A stretch of 64,000 nt of DNA from Onchidella celtica (lineage: Eukaryota > Mollusca > Gastropoda > Systellommatophora > Onchidiidae): assembly GCA_963931925.1 (NCBI GenBank), contig OZ007570.1, positions 71,297,546 to 71,361,545 on the forward strand. Reading direction: 5' to 3'. The position numbers were made by a program, and so were the translations under genes. This document shows positions 1 through 10,362 of this stretch, piece after piece; position 1 is the stretch's first letter; every line of letters starts with the position of its first letter. A model generated the notes under the pieces. That model worked only from the letters and a program-made list of their open reading frames with translations. It did no database searches and had not been told where the DNA came from.

Positions 1-1927
1 GACTTATGGGTCATATTGCACGTGAGTGTACGGCAGCGAAATGTTGGAACTGTGGAAGAGCGGATCACATTAGTGTTAATTGTCCTGCAAAGAGAATAGC
101 GGCGAATGTTGATGGCAATTATAGTGGTCCTACTCAGTATTCTTCTAATAATTTTCAGCATGCGGCTGCGTGCGTTGCATCAGGTGGCAGTCAAGGACAG
201 CATTCTGAGTGTCCCAGTTGTCAGAGGTTATTATCTTCCGGTACTTTACCTTGTGGGAGAAAGATTCCCGTTATTAACTCATGTCACACAGGTGGTAGTC
301 TTCAGGTTTATCCAGGGTTTGTTGGTGACGAACAGGTGTCAGTGTTGCGTGATACAGGATCTACTGTTGTAGGAGTGCATAAAGATTGCATTCACAAGTC
401 ACAGCTTACAGGTGAGACTGTTCCATGTACTCAGTTTTCAGGTGCCATTGAAAAGTTACCTATTGCAAAGATAGAGATTGATACACCTTTTCTTAGCGGT
501 GAAATTGAGGCGGTCGTTGGGTTCTTCCCAGGTGCTCAGCTCATTATTGGTAATGTTTCTCATGTGCGTTCTCCTTCTAGAGAGCGTGTGCAGGCATGGT
601 CGCAGTCCAAGGGTATTGACTTTTGTGCCGCAGTTGAGACACGTCGGCAGGTGGCTGATAAGAGTAGAATTAGACCTTTGACGACGCCGTCGGTCAACCT
701 TGAGGTCACACCAGAGCGCTTGGCTAAGTTACAGAGTGAGGATCCATCACTGAGTCCATGTTTTGAGGAGGCGCGAACTGAGAAGACTAGGAAGTATAAG
801 AACGGTTCGTCTTCGTTTCTTGTCCAAGGGGGCACTCTGTTCCGTAAATACGTGACAGTGGCTTCCGTTCTCAATCAGGTGGTCGTACCAGCGTTATTGG
901 TTGCAACAGTATTGTGTTTGGCCCATGATGTCCCATTAGCAGGTCATATGGGAATTGCTAGAACTAAGGAAAGAGTTCTCAAGAACTTTTATTGGCCGTC
1001 AGTGCACAGGGATGTTCAGTTATATTGTAAGACATGCACTGCATGCCAAAGGACAACTCACAAAGGTCGCACACCCCAGGCTCCTCTTCAGACTATTCCT
1101 ACGGTTTCGGAACCTTTTAAAAAGGTTTCAATTGATCTTGTAGGTCCCATTCACCCAGCTACTGATAGAGGGAATCGATTTTTTCTCACTGTGGTTTGTA
1201 ATGCTACGAGATGGCCAGAGGCAGTTCCTCTTCGTACTATAACGTCAGAGGCAGTCGCGGAGGCTTTATTTGGTATCTTTGCAAGAGTAGGAATACCGGA
1301 GCAGATTTTGTCGGATAGAGGCACACAGTTTACATCCGATATGATGAAGGAATTATTTCGTTTGTTTAGTATACAGCCGATGACTACCACCCCATATCAT
1401 CCGCAAGCTAATGGGATGTGTGAAAGACTTAACTCGACGCTAAAGTCGATGTTGCGTAAGGTAGCTGCTGATCATCCTAAAGATTGGGATAGGTATATTC
1501 CTGCAGTGTTGTTTGCGTATAGGGAGGTACGTCAGGAGTCAACAGGATTCTCTCCGTTTGAGATGTTATGGTCGTTGCCCTAGGGGTCCAACTGATGTTC
1601 TTCGGGATATGATGACGTCGCCATCATCGGGAGACGCTGATCAGGTTTCGGTGTTTGAATACCTTGCTGATTTGAGGCAGAGATTATCTTCAGCACATAC
1701 TATTGCGGAAGAAGCATCTAGTATCGCTTCGAAGAGAGCGAAGAAATATAAAGATAGAGGTTCGAAACTGCAAACTTTTAAACCAGGGGACAAGGTTTTG
1801 TTGTTATTACCTACTGATCATAATAAGTTGTTAATGACATGGAAAGGTCCGTATACTATTGAGCGAGTGGTTTCGACGGTAGATTATGCTATTTAGATTG
1901 ATGGATCTGTTAAGGTTTTTCATGTTA
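1..1927 (+). pseudogene. Gmr1-like gag C-terminus, protease and integrase (partial, frameshifted)
   Basis: The reading frame is open from the window edge. It begins with the end of one CCHC knuckle and a complete second one (CWNCGRADHISVNC, nt 51-92). An aspartic protease with DTGS follows (nt about 350). The integrase shows the H2C2 zinc-binding region (nt about 913-1050), the first catalytic Asp in IDLVGP (about 1132), the second in DRGTQF (about 1315) and the Glu in NGMCERLN (about 1420). The frame breaks near 1567. Comparison with the copy at 49275-51974 suggests one extra base in MLYGRCPRGP. In the next frame the integrase C-terminal GPY/F module reads on (KGPYTIERV, about 1844), then meets an in-frame TAG at 1894-1896 where the other copy has a His codon. 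Reverse transcriptase follows in the same frame. Confidence 0.88.
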
Positions 1928-1929
1928 AC

Positions 1930-3504
1930 ATGTTGCAGAGATTTCATGAGAGACCAGAGTATCTGTGTTCTCATACGGAACCAAAGGAGAGCGTATTCAC
2001 TATTGCATGTACAGGTGTCGTAGACCAGTCAGACAGTGATGTGGGCGATACGGATGCACAGGAAGAACTAGAGATTCAATTGCCGGAGTTAGCTCCGACA
2101 CAATGTTACAGGGACGTAAATATTAGCCCTGACCTCACGAGTTCACATAGTAGGGAACTTCAGACACTATTAGCGTCTTTTCCAGACGTTATCACAGATT
2201 TACCAGGTCGTACTACGGTCATCCAGCACCAGATAAAGTTGACTTCGGATAAGCCAGTCTGTCTTAAACCTTATCCGTTACGTTTTACTTCCAGAGACAG
2301 GGTTATTAAGGAAGTTGAGGACATGCTGAAGTTAGACGTGATAGAACCGTCAACATCGCCACATTCGTCACCCATCGTCTTGGTTAAAAAAACAGATGGA
2401 TCGGTGCGGTTCTGTATTGATTTTCGGAGACTTAACACTATTACTGTAGGCGATAAGGAGCCTATACCATTCCAAGAGGAATTGATAGCTTTGTTGGCTA
2501 GTTCAACGTGGTTCTCAAAGATAGATTTAACAAAAGGGTATTGGGAAATTCCTCTCGCGGAGGACTCTAAACGGTACACGGCTTTTCAAACACCCATAGG
2601 ATTGTTTCAGTTTAAGGTCATGCCATTTGGTTTGGTGAACGCGCCAGCTACATTTGCAAGGTTGATGAGACTTGTCTTGAAAGACATACCTAATGTCGTG
2701 TCCTTCTTTGACGACATAGCGTGTCAAACGTCATCGTGGTCTGAACATATTCAGACACTTACAGCAATTTTTAAACAATTGCGTCATTTCGGTTTAACTG
2801 CTAAATCCGCAAAGATGTACTTAGCATGTCCAGAATTAGTGTTTTTAGGACATCGGGTAGGTAGAGGTATTCAGAGACCTGAGATAACAAAAACTGATAA
2901 ATTGGTAGGGTTGGAAATCCCTAAGACAAAGAAGCAAGTGAGGAGCTTAGTAGGAGTTCTAAATTATTATAGGAAGTTCATTCCGAACTTTTCCTCCCTG
3001 TCATCTCCTCTTACTGACCTTACTAAGAAGGGACAGCCCGATAAGGTCCAGTGGACGTCTGAATGTCAGATGGCATTTAATAAATTAGTGACGGCATGGT
3101 CATCGTCACCTATTCTGATATTGTCAGATTTCCGATCTAAATTTATCCTCAGAACAGATGCCTCGGACTCTGGTGTCGGCGCTTGCCTTCTGCAGGAGAA
3201 GAATGAGTATTTTCATCCTGTATGCTATGTGAGTCGGAAGTTGTTACCGAGAGAAAGGAGATATTCAGTCATAGAGCGAGAATGTCTCGCCATTGTGTGG
3301 TCGGTCCAAAAACTAGGACGCTATTTGATGGGACCGGAGTTCTGCATCCAGACAGACCACAAACCACTTACGTTTCTGTCCAGGAGTCGTTCATCGAGTC
3401 CTCGTTTATCTAGGTGGGCATTGGCATTACAACCATATACATTTACGATCCAACCGATTCCAGGAACCAGTAACCACATCGCCGACTACCTTAGTCGTGC
3501 CTAG
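1930..3504 (+). CDS. Gmr1-like reverse transcriptase and RNase H
   Basis: This 524-codon stretch is the 3' part of pol. Before the RT there is a linker of about 90 residues. RT motifs are VRFCIDFRRLN (about 2405), FSKIDLTKGYWEI (about 2514), LFQFKVMPFGLVNAPATF (about 2605) and the active site VVSFFDDIA (about 2696), with FFDD in place of the usual YxDD. RNase H shows RTDASDSGVGACL (about 3154), the ERECLAIVW helix (about 3277) and TDHKPL (about 3355). It ends HIADYLSRA and stop. It is in frame with the integrase C-terminus upstream and separated from it only by the TAG at 1894. The listed start is the first ATG after that stop; the natural protein would be part of one long pol. The domain itself looks undamaged. 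Confidence 0.9.
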   Translation: MLQRFHERPEYLCSHTEPKESVFTIACTGVVDQSDSDVGDTDAQEELEIQLPELAPTQCYRDVNISPDLTSSHSRELQTLLASFPDVITDLPGRTTVIQHQIKLTSDKPVCLKPYPLRFTSRDRVIKEVEDMLKLDVIEPSTSPHSSPIVLVKKTDGSVRFCIDFRRLNTITVGDKEPIPFQEELIALLASSTWFSKIDLTKGYWEIPLAEDSKRYTAFQTPIGLFQFKVMPFGLVNAPATFARLMRLVLKDIPNVVSFFDDIACQTSSWSEHIQTLTAIFKQLRHFGLTAKSAKMYLACPELVFLGHRVGRGIQRPEITKTDKLVGLEIPKTKKQVRSLVGVLNYYRKFIPNFSSLSSPLTDLTKKGQPDKVQWTSECQMAFNKLVTAWSSSPILILSDFRSKFILRTDASDSGVGACLLQEKNEYFHPVCYVSRKLLPRERRYSVIERECLAIVWSVQKLGRYLMGPEFCIQTDHKPLTFLSRSRSSSPRLSRWALALQPYTFTIQPIPGTSNHIADYLSRA

Positions 3505-4072
3505 TGTGGAAATTTGAAGCGCTAGACCATCGGAGGGGAAGAAGATTCGACGCAGATACGGAACAACGAAGCGTCGCAAATTGTGGGCGACTGGAAACGT
3601 GATATCATCGCAAGTTTGGGAACATATGAACGTTGACTGGGATCTATATGGACGAGCATAGATCGACATCAGAGGTCTTCAAGGAAGAATCGCCGATCTT
3701 CAAATGATTGACATTACAAATATTATATGAGGGGTGATTGACGGGTTGATTGATTTTGATTTTGCGTTAGGTATTATGTATTGGTTCAGGTATTGATGAT
3801 GTGATATATACATGCATAATGCATAGAAAATTGATGGCTATAAGGCGAAGTAATAGATTTCAATGAGAGCGGTGTCTCCGCTTGGGGAGTTGAAACACAT
3901 TATGGTACTGGAATCCATGTTGTCCCCTGACCTGAGACTTCAGTGTCATATGTAATATGGGCATGAGTAAGTAAGTTACTTCTGCGTAGATGTCACACAC
4001 TCTCACTCGTTGACATTCATCTTATTGCGATTCTGAAATTAATTGCATTAATTTTTTTGGGGTGGGGGATGA
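3505..4072 (+). other. Gmr1-like 3' untranslated region and polypurine tract
   Basis: There is no coding sequence between the RNase H stop and the 3' LTR. The last bases (4058-4072) are a purine-rich run, GGGGTGGGGGATGA, abutting the LTR. The same run precedes the LTR at 53144, so it is the likely plus-strand primer. Confidence 0.75.
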
Positions 4073-5173
4073 TGTCACAAGTGGAGTGAGCGCGATTAAA
4101 AGGATTGCTGTAAAGTGGGTATAGAGTTGTAAGATTAACTCACGGGATAGTTGAGGCAGACAGTTAACTTGAAAGCGTGCAATGACACGAGAAAAGTGTT
4201 GGAGTTATTGAGGTAGCGTCTGGGTAATGAAAAGTCACTGCAAGCTCAGAGGTTCAAGAGAACAACCGTGTGAGAGGCAGTCGGGAGTTTGATGTATTCC
4301 AGTGAAGACTGGTAGGTTGAATTATAAGGATTTGTAAATGTGATGATAAATCTACTATATTCTGATGATGATAATGATGCAAATAAGTTATATGCGAGGA
4401 CTTAAGGAGTGTGCAAGTAATTCATTACTGTATAAATAGATGTGAACAATGAGCGAGATACGTATGTTAGGAGCATGGATTCTTAGCATAGTCGGAGTGC
4501 TGTGTAATACTGTGAGTGTGTTACAGTAGAGATGTGCGGCTGTGTAGTGTTTGCGTGAATGTTGGCTGTGTGGTGGGTGAAATGTGGAATGTTGTGTGTA
4601 CCGTTGATGGGTCGTAATGAGTGGTGAGTGTATAGTAAGTACATAGTATTATAGAGATGTGATGTTATTCTTTACAGGTGCCGGGTACAGGCTGTAAGCT
4701 GTAGCGGCCGTAACTGAAGTGACGGGGTCGGGCTGTGATGCCACCGTCAGGACCTAGAGGACATAGACAGGGCTGGGGATGTACGCCAGTATCTGGGTGC
4801 CTCCGCCAAGGGTAGCTGTGGCGTAAGGCCGACAGGCAGCACAGTATCCGTGGCAGTCTGATTCGGGGAATCGAGGCTGGCCATATTTATGAGATATATG
4901 TATTAAGATATTGTACTGCAAGGTAGTGCAGACATTGATGTTAGGCTGAGGCCAAAATTTCATATTTTAAAGAAGTGAATATACTGTCGTGGAACTGGAA
5001 TGGAATGAATGATTGAGGGGAACGAGTACTGTATGGTATTTATTAGATTGTACTTATTAATGTTATAATAAATGTGTGAGCCTGCTTGACTGAATTGTTA
5101 ATTGCTATACTTGTTTGTTTGTGATTGTTCGGCTGTTGTATTGAGGGCATCTCCCAATCTGGGATTTGTTACA
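4073..5173 (+). repeat. 3' LTR of Gmr1-like copy A1
   Basis: The LTR starts TGTCACAAGTGGAGTGAGCG and ends GGGATTTGTTACA. It is clearly homologous to the LTRs at 13159, 27011, 47176 and 53144, including the AATAAATGTGTGAG polyadenylation-type motif near the 3' end (about 5068). Its length is 1101 bp. It is more diverged than the 47176/53144 pair, so this is an older copy. Confidence 0.9.
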
Positions 5174-7438
5174 CTTATGCTCAAGAAAAAGAATTTAATA
5201 AAGCAACAAACTGTTATATTTCTAATATTGAATTTTCAGAAGAAAAAGTAAGAGAACACAATCATTATAATTGTAAGTATCGAGGAGCTGCTTGTCAATC
5301 TTGTAATATCAAAGAAGGAAAACAGTCTAAAGTAATTCCAGTATTTTTTCACAATGGCAGTGGTTATGATTTTCATTTCATAATAGAAGAAATAATGAAA
5401 TATGAAGATAAATACAATAAACTTTCATTGCTTGCTAAAACATCTGAAGAATATATTTCATTTGAATACGGAAATTATTACAGAAAATTAAGATTCCTGG
5501 ATAGTTATAGGTTTTTATCAAACTCTTTGGATGGTATCGTAAAATCTATGGATGATTTTCCAATATTGAAAGAACATTTCCCGCAGCAAAGCTGCAACTC
5601 CGTTGATTTACTCAAAAGAAAAGGCGTTTACCCTTATGAATTTGTTGATTCAATTAATCGATTAAAAGAAAAACAATTACCACCAATAGAAAATTTCTTC
5701 TCAACTTTAAGAAAAGAAGGAATTACAGAAGACGAATACCAACATGCTCTAAATGTTTGGAATACTTTTCAATGTAAAACTTTACAAGATTACCATGATT
5801 TGTATCTAAAAACAGATGTTTTGCTTTTAGCCGATGTATTTGAAAAGTTTAGAGAAATTTTCCTAGCTAACCAATCATGAAATTGATCCGTGTTATTGTT
5901 TCTCTTCTCCTGGATTAACTTGGCAATGTGGATTAAAATATACGAGAATTAAACTAGAATTATTAACAGATTTCGATATACTACTAATGTTTGAGAAGGG
6001 AATAAGAGGTGTTTATTCAGGAGTTTTAGGACCTCGATATGTAAAAGCTAATAATAAATATTTACCAGATTATGACCCTAAAAAGAGATCAAATTACTTG
6101 TTGTATTTAGATGCAAATAATTTATATGGAGGAGGAATGTCAGAACCTTTACCGGTTGGAGATTTTAAATGGGAGGATCAATCATTCCTAAAGGAGGTTC
6201 CTGAAGGAAGAGGATATATTATCGAATGTGATATTGATTACACAGTTAAAGCAAAAGTAAACACCAAAAGATTTCCTTTAGCTCCAGAAAAATTAAAAGT
6301 GAATAAAGACAATTTAAGCGATTTGCAAAAATACTATTTACAATTAGAAAAAAAAAAAAAGGAAATGTAGAAAAATTAATACTAAATTTAAAAAATAAAA
6401 AGAATTATATTATACATTATAAATTATTAGAATGTTTTAAATCCCTTGGATTAGAAATTTCTAAAGTTCATAGAATAATTTCTTTTAAAGAAAGACCTTG
6501 GTTAAAAGAATACATCGATTTTAATACCAATCAAAGAACTAAGTCAAAATCAGACTTTGAAAAGAATCTTTGGAAATTAATGAATAATGCATTTTATGGA
6601 AAAAACTCTTGAAAACATACGAGATCGAATTGAGTTAAAACTATTATCAGATGAAGAACAAGTAACAAAATTAATAAGTAAACCTAATTTTAAGGAATCA
6701 ATTATTTTTAATGAAAACCTAATCGGTATCGCTAATAATATAACATCAATAAAATTTAATAAACCGATTTATTTAGGAATGTGTGTTCTTGATTATTCTA
6801 AACTGGTTATGTATCAATTTTATTATAATGTTGTTAATGAACTGTGGAAATCTAATGAAGTTGTCGGATTTGATACCGATTCATATTTTCCTAATATCAG
6901 AACTGAAGATGTTTATGAAGATATGAAAAAAATAATAGATGATTTAGACACAAGTGATTATCCAGAAGATCATTTTCTTCATTCAACTAAAAATAAAAAA
7001 GTTATTAATAAATTCAAAGATGAACTAAATGGTAAAGTTATGAGTGAAATAGTTTTTCTTAGAAGTAAAGCATATACATATAAAGTTGTTGATGAACCGG
7101 CATGTAAAAAATTAAAAGGTATTTCAAAAACAACTATTAAAAAAGATGTTACTTTTGAAGAATACAAAAATTGTTTATTTCATAATGAAATTAATTATAA
7201 AAAGATGAATGTGCTAAATTCTGATAAACATGAATTGTACATAAAAGAAATAAATAAGAAAGTTCTAAGTCCTTATGATGATAAACGATATATACTTGAC
7301 GATGGTATCAAGACTCTTCCATATTCTGATCAACGAAGTTGCAACTCTGTTGATAAGCACAGCTGCAACTCTGTTGACGATTTCACTAATATTGTATATG
7401 AAATGGTAGAAAATGTTAACTTCGACTCCGTCGATTAG
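5174..7438 (+). pseudogene. Polinton protein-primed DNA polymerase B (frameshifted)
   Basis: The gene encodes a DNA polymerase of the DNA_pol_B_2 type, which would replicate the element by protein priming. An exonuclease-type segment appears first (FFHNGSGYDFHFI, nt about 5344). Motif A is in YLDANNLYGGGMSEPLP (about 6102), motif B is LWKLMNNAFYGKT (about 6571) and motif C is GFDTDSYF (about 6868). All three are recognisable. The reading frame changes near 5875, at an A-run near 6350-6360, and near 6600, so at least three indels separate the pieces. The 5' end is cut off by the retrotransposon insertion at 5173/5174. The coding text contains repeated in-frame SCNSVD segments at about 5588-5608, 7330-7346 and 7355-7371, reported separately. 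Confidence 0.88.
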
Positions 7439-7445
7439 CAAAGCG

Positions 7446-7670
7446 TTAACTTTGAATAACTGCCATATTCCTTCCATCAGATTGAAATGAAATTATTTTA
7501 TCAGAAATAACTAAAGCATAAGCTGTGGTATCTGCAGGAACATTTTTATTAAATGTAGCCTTAACCATTATATCAGTTATGCTACTTTTTAATCTTTCAC
7601 TTTGTTTTGAAACATCGAAAACAAATAACGGATAAAGCGTTTGATAATCAATAGTGCTAATAGTGGACAT
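7446..7670 (-). CDS. Small Polinton-linked ORF, C-terminal piece of a conserved element protein
   Basis: This 74-codon ORF starts with ATG at 7670 and contains PLFVFDVSKQSERLKSS and AYALVISDKI. Proteins with similar segments are, as far as I recall, commonly found next to Polinton polymerases, but I cannot name the function. It overlaps the end of the preceding ORF by about a dozen bases, in another frame. It may be the C-terminal half of one protein whose N-terminal half is that ORF, with the middle deleted. Confidence 0.5.
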   Translation of the reverse strand: MSTISTIDYQTLYPLFVFDVSKQSERLKSSITDIMVKATFNKNVPADTTAYALVISDKIISFQSDGRNMAVIQS

Positions 7671-7857
7671 TGGGGAAAGAATAGTAAGTTTCTAAATTAA
7701 CTAAGGCGATTTCATAATGTTTATCCCTGTCTAATTCTAAAGGAGGCATAAACACTGTCGTAAAAGTGGTTTTATTATTATTAACAACAATTTGCTGTGA
7801 AAATTTTGATCTTGTGTTTTTAGCGATTTCTCTTAAAATGCTCCGATCGTGTTCATC
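7657..7857 (-). CDS. Small Polinton-linked ORF (MDEHDRS...), unknown function
   Basis: The ORF is about 66 codons from the ATG at 7857. It contains KHYEIALVNLETYYSFPN, a segment I associate with Polinton-encoded structural-type proteins, but I will not assign a role. Its ATG overlaps the apparent stop of the ATPase gene in an ATGA arrangement (7857-7854), which suggests the two are real neighbouring genes on this strand. It seems truncated at its 3' end. Confidence 0.5.
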   Translation of the reverse strand, partial: DEHDRSILREIAKNTRSKFSQQIVVNNNKTTFTTVFMPPLELDRDKHYEIALVNLETYYSFPNVHY

Positions 7858-8637
7858 CATTTTTAGGTATGTAAAATGTATCAAATTTATATCTATATTT
7901 ACCATTATACTTATCACTAGAATTATCAATTACAAGAAATCCATAAGGTTTTTCCCAACATTTTTACAGAGTTTTTGAAAATCTTCTAGTGTCATATCAT
8001 TACTTACATGGTCATTATAAATATGTTGAAGATTTTTCAAGTCTTGTTTAAATAAACAGAGAAAATTAATGTTTTCTCTTATTGTTTGTCTCGGTAATTT
8101 AAAATAATTTTGAGCTAGGTAGAAACAGTCAACATTGTTATGTCTTCCTCTTCAATAATAATCTTCGCATTTGTTTTGTTTGTCCAATAAAATATCATCA
8201 AATATTATTAAATTCTTATTTTCTGAATTTAACTCATTTGGATCTGGAACATCTTCGGTATTTTTGTAAAATTGGCTATTGATTGGTTTTATATTATGTG
8301 TATTTTGTTTTCCAATTTCTTCTAAAAACTGATAAGGAGAAATATTCTTTTTTATACAATAATCTTTTTGATTGAATAATTTGAATAAAACATCATTAGG
8401 TAGATTTTGTTCAAAACCTGTTTTTACAATCTTGTATTCAGGTTGAAGTAATGATTTCCCAAATACATATAACTGGTTGTAATCAAGCCAGCCGTCTTTT
8501 AAAAGTAGATTCAATAATAGATTCGTTTTTCCACATCCGCTTTTTCCTACTATAATTCCTCTTATACTTTTAGGTAACAAAGGGCCACTTTGTCTATTTG
8601 TTAAATTATCATTCCAAGTAAGATTTGTGATATCCAT
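7854..8637 (-). pseudogene. Polinton packaging ATPase (FtsK/HerA, A32-like), frameshifted
   Basis: The product would be the P-loop ATPase that pumps DNA into the capsid. The ATG is at 8637. Walker A is VGKSGCGKTN (about residues 31-40) and Walker B is NLIIFDDIL (about 142-150). The frame ends at 8152, but the neighbouring frame continues at once with an NVDCFYLAQNYFKLPR segment (about 8130-8085), the typical sensor region of A32-type ATPases. A second frame change near 7950 leads to a C-terminal tail ending at 7854. So the gene carries two indels and is dead. It is convergent with the polymerase gene. Confidence 0.85.
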
Positions 8638-8639
8638 TT

Positions 8640-9424
8640 TAAAAAGGAAAGAAAATGAAGAATATTTTTTAATTCATCCCAACACAAAGTATTAGATGTG
8701 TGTGTAAGGGAGGTGTGTATAGGGATTGGGTAGGAATGATTCATTTGTGAGACGTTGCATTACTAGTGGTAGCACTTAAACTGTGAGTAACACTTGAACT
8801 GTGAGTAACACTTGAATTGTGACCTCTGAACTGTGAACTGTGTGAGAGAATGGGGAACCATTCATCATTTGTTGATATGCTCGGGGCCCTCAAAAACACT
8901 AAGTGACATTCGTTTCTATTAACGGAATGCCAACAAAGTCTAAATGGGGGTCATAACCCTCTAATTAGTGATGGCGAGCAGAGGAGATCTTGAAGAGAAG
9001 TGGGTATGCGTAGCTTTTGCTTGCAAAATATGGAGTCGTGCTTGCTAAGGCCGTGGTGTTATTGTTTATCTTGGATACGGTGATCATGCATGATCTCCGT
9101 TGCTAACACGTGATGTTGATGTAATGGCTGCTTGACGACAAGGATCATGCATGATCTCCGTTGCTAGGCTGATGACTTGGGCGGTACACAAGTATGGCTC
9201 AATAGGGAAGTGAGTCAATCTGTGAGGAAATCCCGACTTGGCGCTCATGTATGAGCGCGACCTAATTCGAGGTTGACTGTGATGAGGAGATGTCGAAGAG
9301 AAGCGGGGACGCGTGCCCGGTTTTTATTTATAGCTCCTAGGCGATCGCGTGGCAAACGCTGCACGCAGCGCAGAGATGCTTGGTTTTTCAAAAAGCGGGG
9401 ACGCGTACCCGGTTTTTAGAATGT
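8640..9424. other. Non-coding flank with short direct repeats
   Basis: No gene is seen. A short tandem array of GTGAGTAACACTTGAACT-type units lies at 8780-8850. A 23-bp direct repeat containing the palindrome GATCATGCATGATC lies at 9081 and 9142. The phrase GCGGGGACGCGT occurs at about 9304 and 9397. The stretch may be the remaining part of the Polinton or a different repeat. Confidence 0.5.
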
Positions 9425-10285
9425 TCATTCCTGTAAATGTTGTAACTGGGCCGTTGGTGGCGGAGGCTGACAATCTTTCCAAAATTCGTTAAACTCTGGA
9501 ATTTGTAGCATATCTTTGATTAGGTTAATCTTTCTAACAATAAATCGCAGAGGCCATCCAACTCTATAGAATTTATTAAAGCCAAACAGCACACTTGACA
9601 GCGAGCGCAACTTCCCTCCATGATAGTCTGAATAACCTGTTTTCTCCTTTAGCCACACAGCCCATGTTTGAGTTATCCTTCTCGCTTTTCTCTCAGTTTT
9701 GTGCCAAGCCTTGCACAAGCTAAGGAAGTTTCCGAAATGGATGTAAATAAGTAATGTTTGCGCATCTTGTCTCCTAATGTTTCGAACGCCTCCCTGTAAT
9801 TTTCTAATTATTTCATTTTGATCTGTTGTGCTTGTAAATATGTCATCCGAAAATGCCTCCCTTGTAACTGCTGTGTTGACATCAGCAATATTTTCCTCTA
9901 GATATTTGTGTAGCTCTTGTGGTGTTGTAGGGTCCTCTCGGCTTCTCTTGGTTTTCCCTTCTTTTTCTTTAGAAAGATCTTCCAAGCTTCTCTTTGGTTT
10001 TTTAGGTAGTTTCTGTGGTCCTGATTCAGTAGATGATGTTAATCATTTCTCCATAATATGTTCAATGTTCCTTTAACACGTCAAAATCTTCTTGCTTCCA
10101 CTGATATGATGGTGTCGGAGGTGGCAAAGGAACATCCACTGCTTGTGCAAAAGATTGGGATGTTGATGCCATTGCTTCTGGTAAAATGAAAGTATCTTTT
10201 TGTCTAGAATATTCCAAAAGTTTCTTATGTGCGATTAAATTTTCGTCTATTTCTCCTAAAACTTCTTCTGTCGATACACTCTCTT
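9425..10285 (-). pseudogene. Unrecognised protein gene, frameshifted
   Basis: The open part (9425-9985) gives 186 residues. It starts acidic/basic (KEKEGKTKRSRED), has a helical middle and a conserved-looking YHGGKLRSLSSVLFGFNKFY segment, and ends with a Gln/Pro-rich tail. The neighbouring frame upstream continues with a basic PKKPKRSLEDLSKEKEG segment (about 10000-9955), a possible nuclear localisation signal. Further upstream (about 10285-10080) another frame encodes an acidic/Pro-rich stretch ending YQWKQEDFDV. So the gene probably extends to about 10285 with a frameshift near 10050. I do not recognise the family. It could be part of the Polinton or another element, or a decayed host gene. 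Confidence 0.5.
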
Positions 10286-10362
10286 GAGACAGTTATTCAC
10301 ACGCTGAAAATGTTACGTCTTTCCTCAACGAAGCACAAAGAGAAAATGAGCTTTGGCCGGGG

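Larger units (their letters stand above)
1..5173 (+). mobile_element. Gmr1-like Ty3/gypsy retrotransposon (copy A1), 5' end outside window
   Basis: This is an LTR retrotransposon fragment running from the gag zinc knuckle to the end of the 3' LTR. The order read along the strand is zinc knuckle, protease, integrase, reverse transcriptase, RNase H, 3' untranslated region, polypurine tract, LTR. Integrase lies before reverse transcriptase, the reverse of ordinary Ty3/gypsy and typical of the Gmr1 group. The 3' LTR ends at 5173, and Polinton polymerase coding sequence starts directly at 5174. The bases CTTAT just after the LTR would be the 3' target duplication, but the 5' copy lies outside the window. 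The element has at least a frameshift and a nonsense codon, so this copy is dead. Confidence 0.9.
5174..8640. mobile_element. Decayed Polinton/Maverick element fragment
   Basis: A protein-primed type B DNA polymerase on + faces a packaging-type ATPase and two small ORFs on -. The two sets of genes converge, with about 10 bp between them at 7437-7446. This gene set is characteristic of Polinton/Maverick (adintovirus-like) self-synthesising elements. The region is strongly AT-rich compared with its surroundings. Neither the integrase, the protease, the capsid gene nor terminal inverted repeats were recognised. The 5' side is cut by the Gmr1-like element at 5173. Confidence 0.82.
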
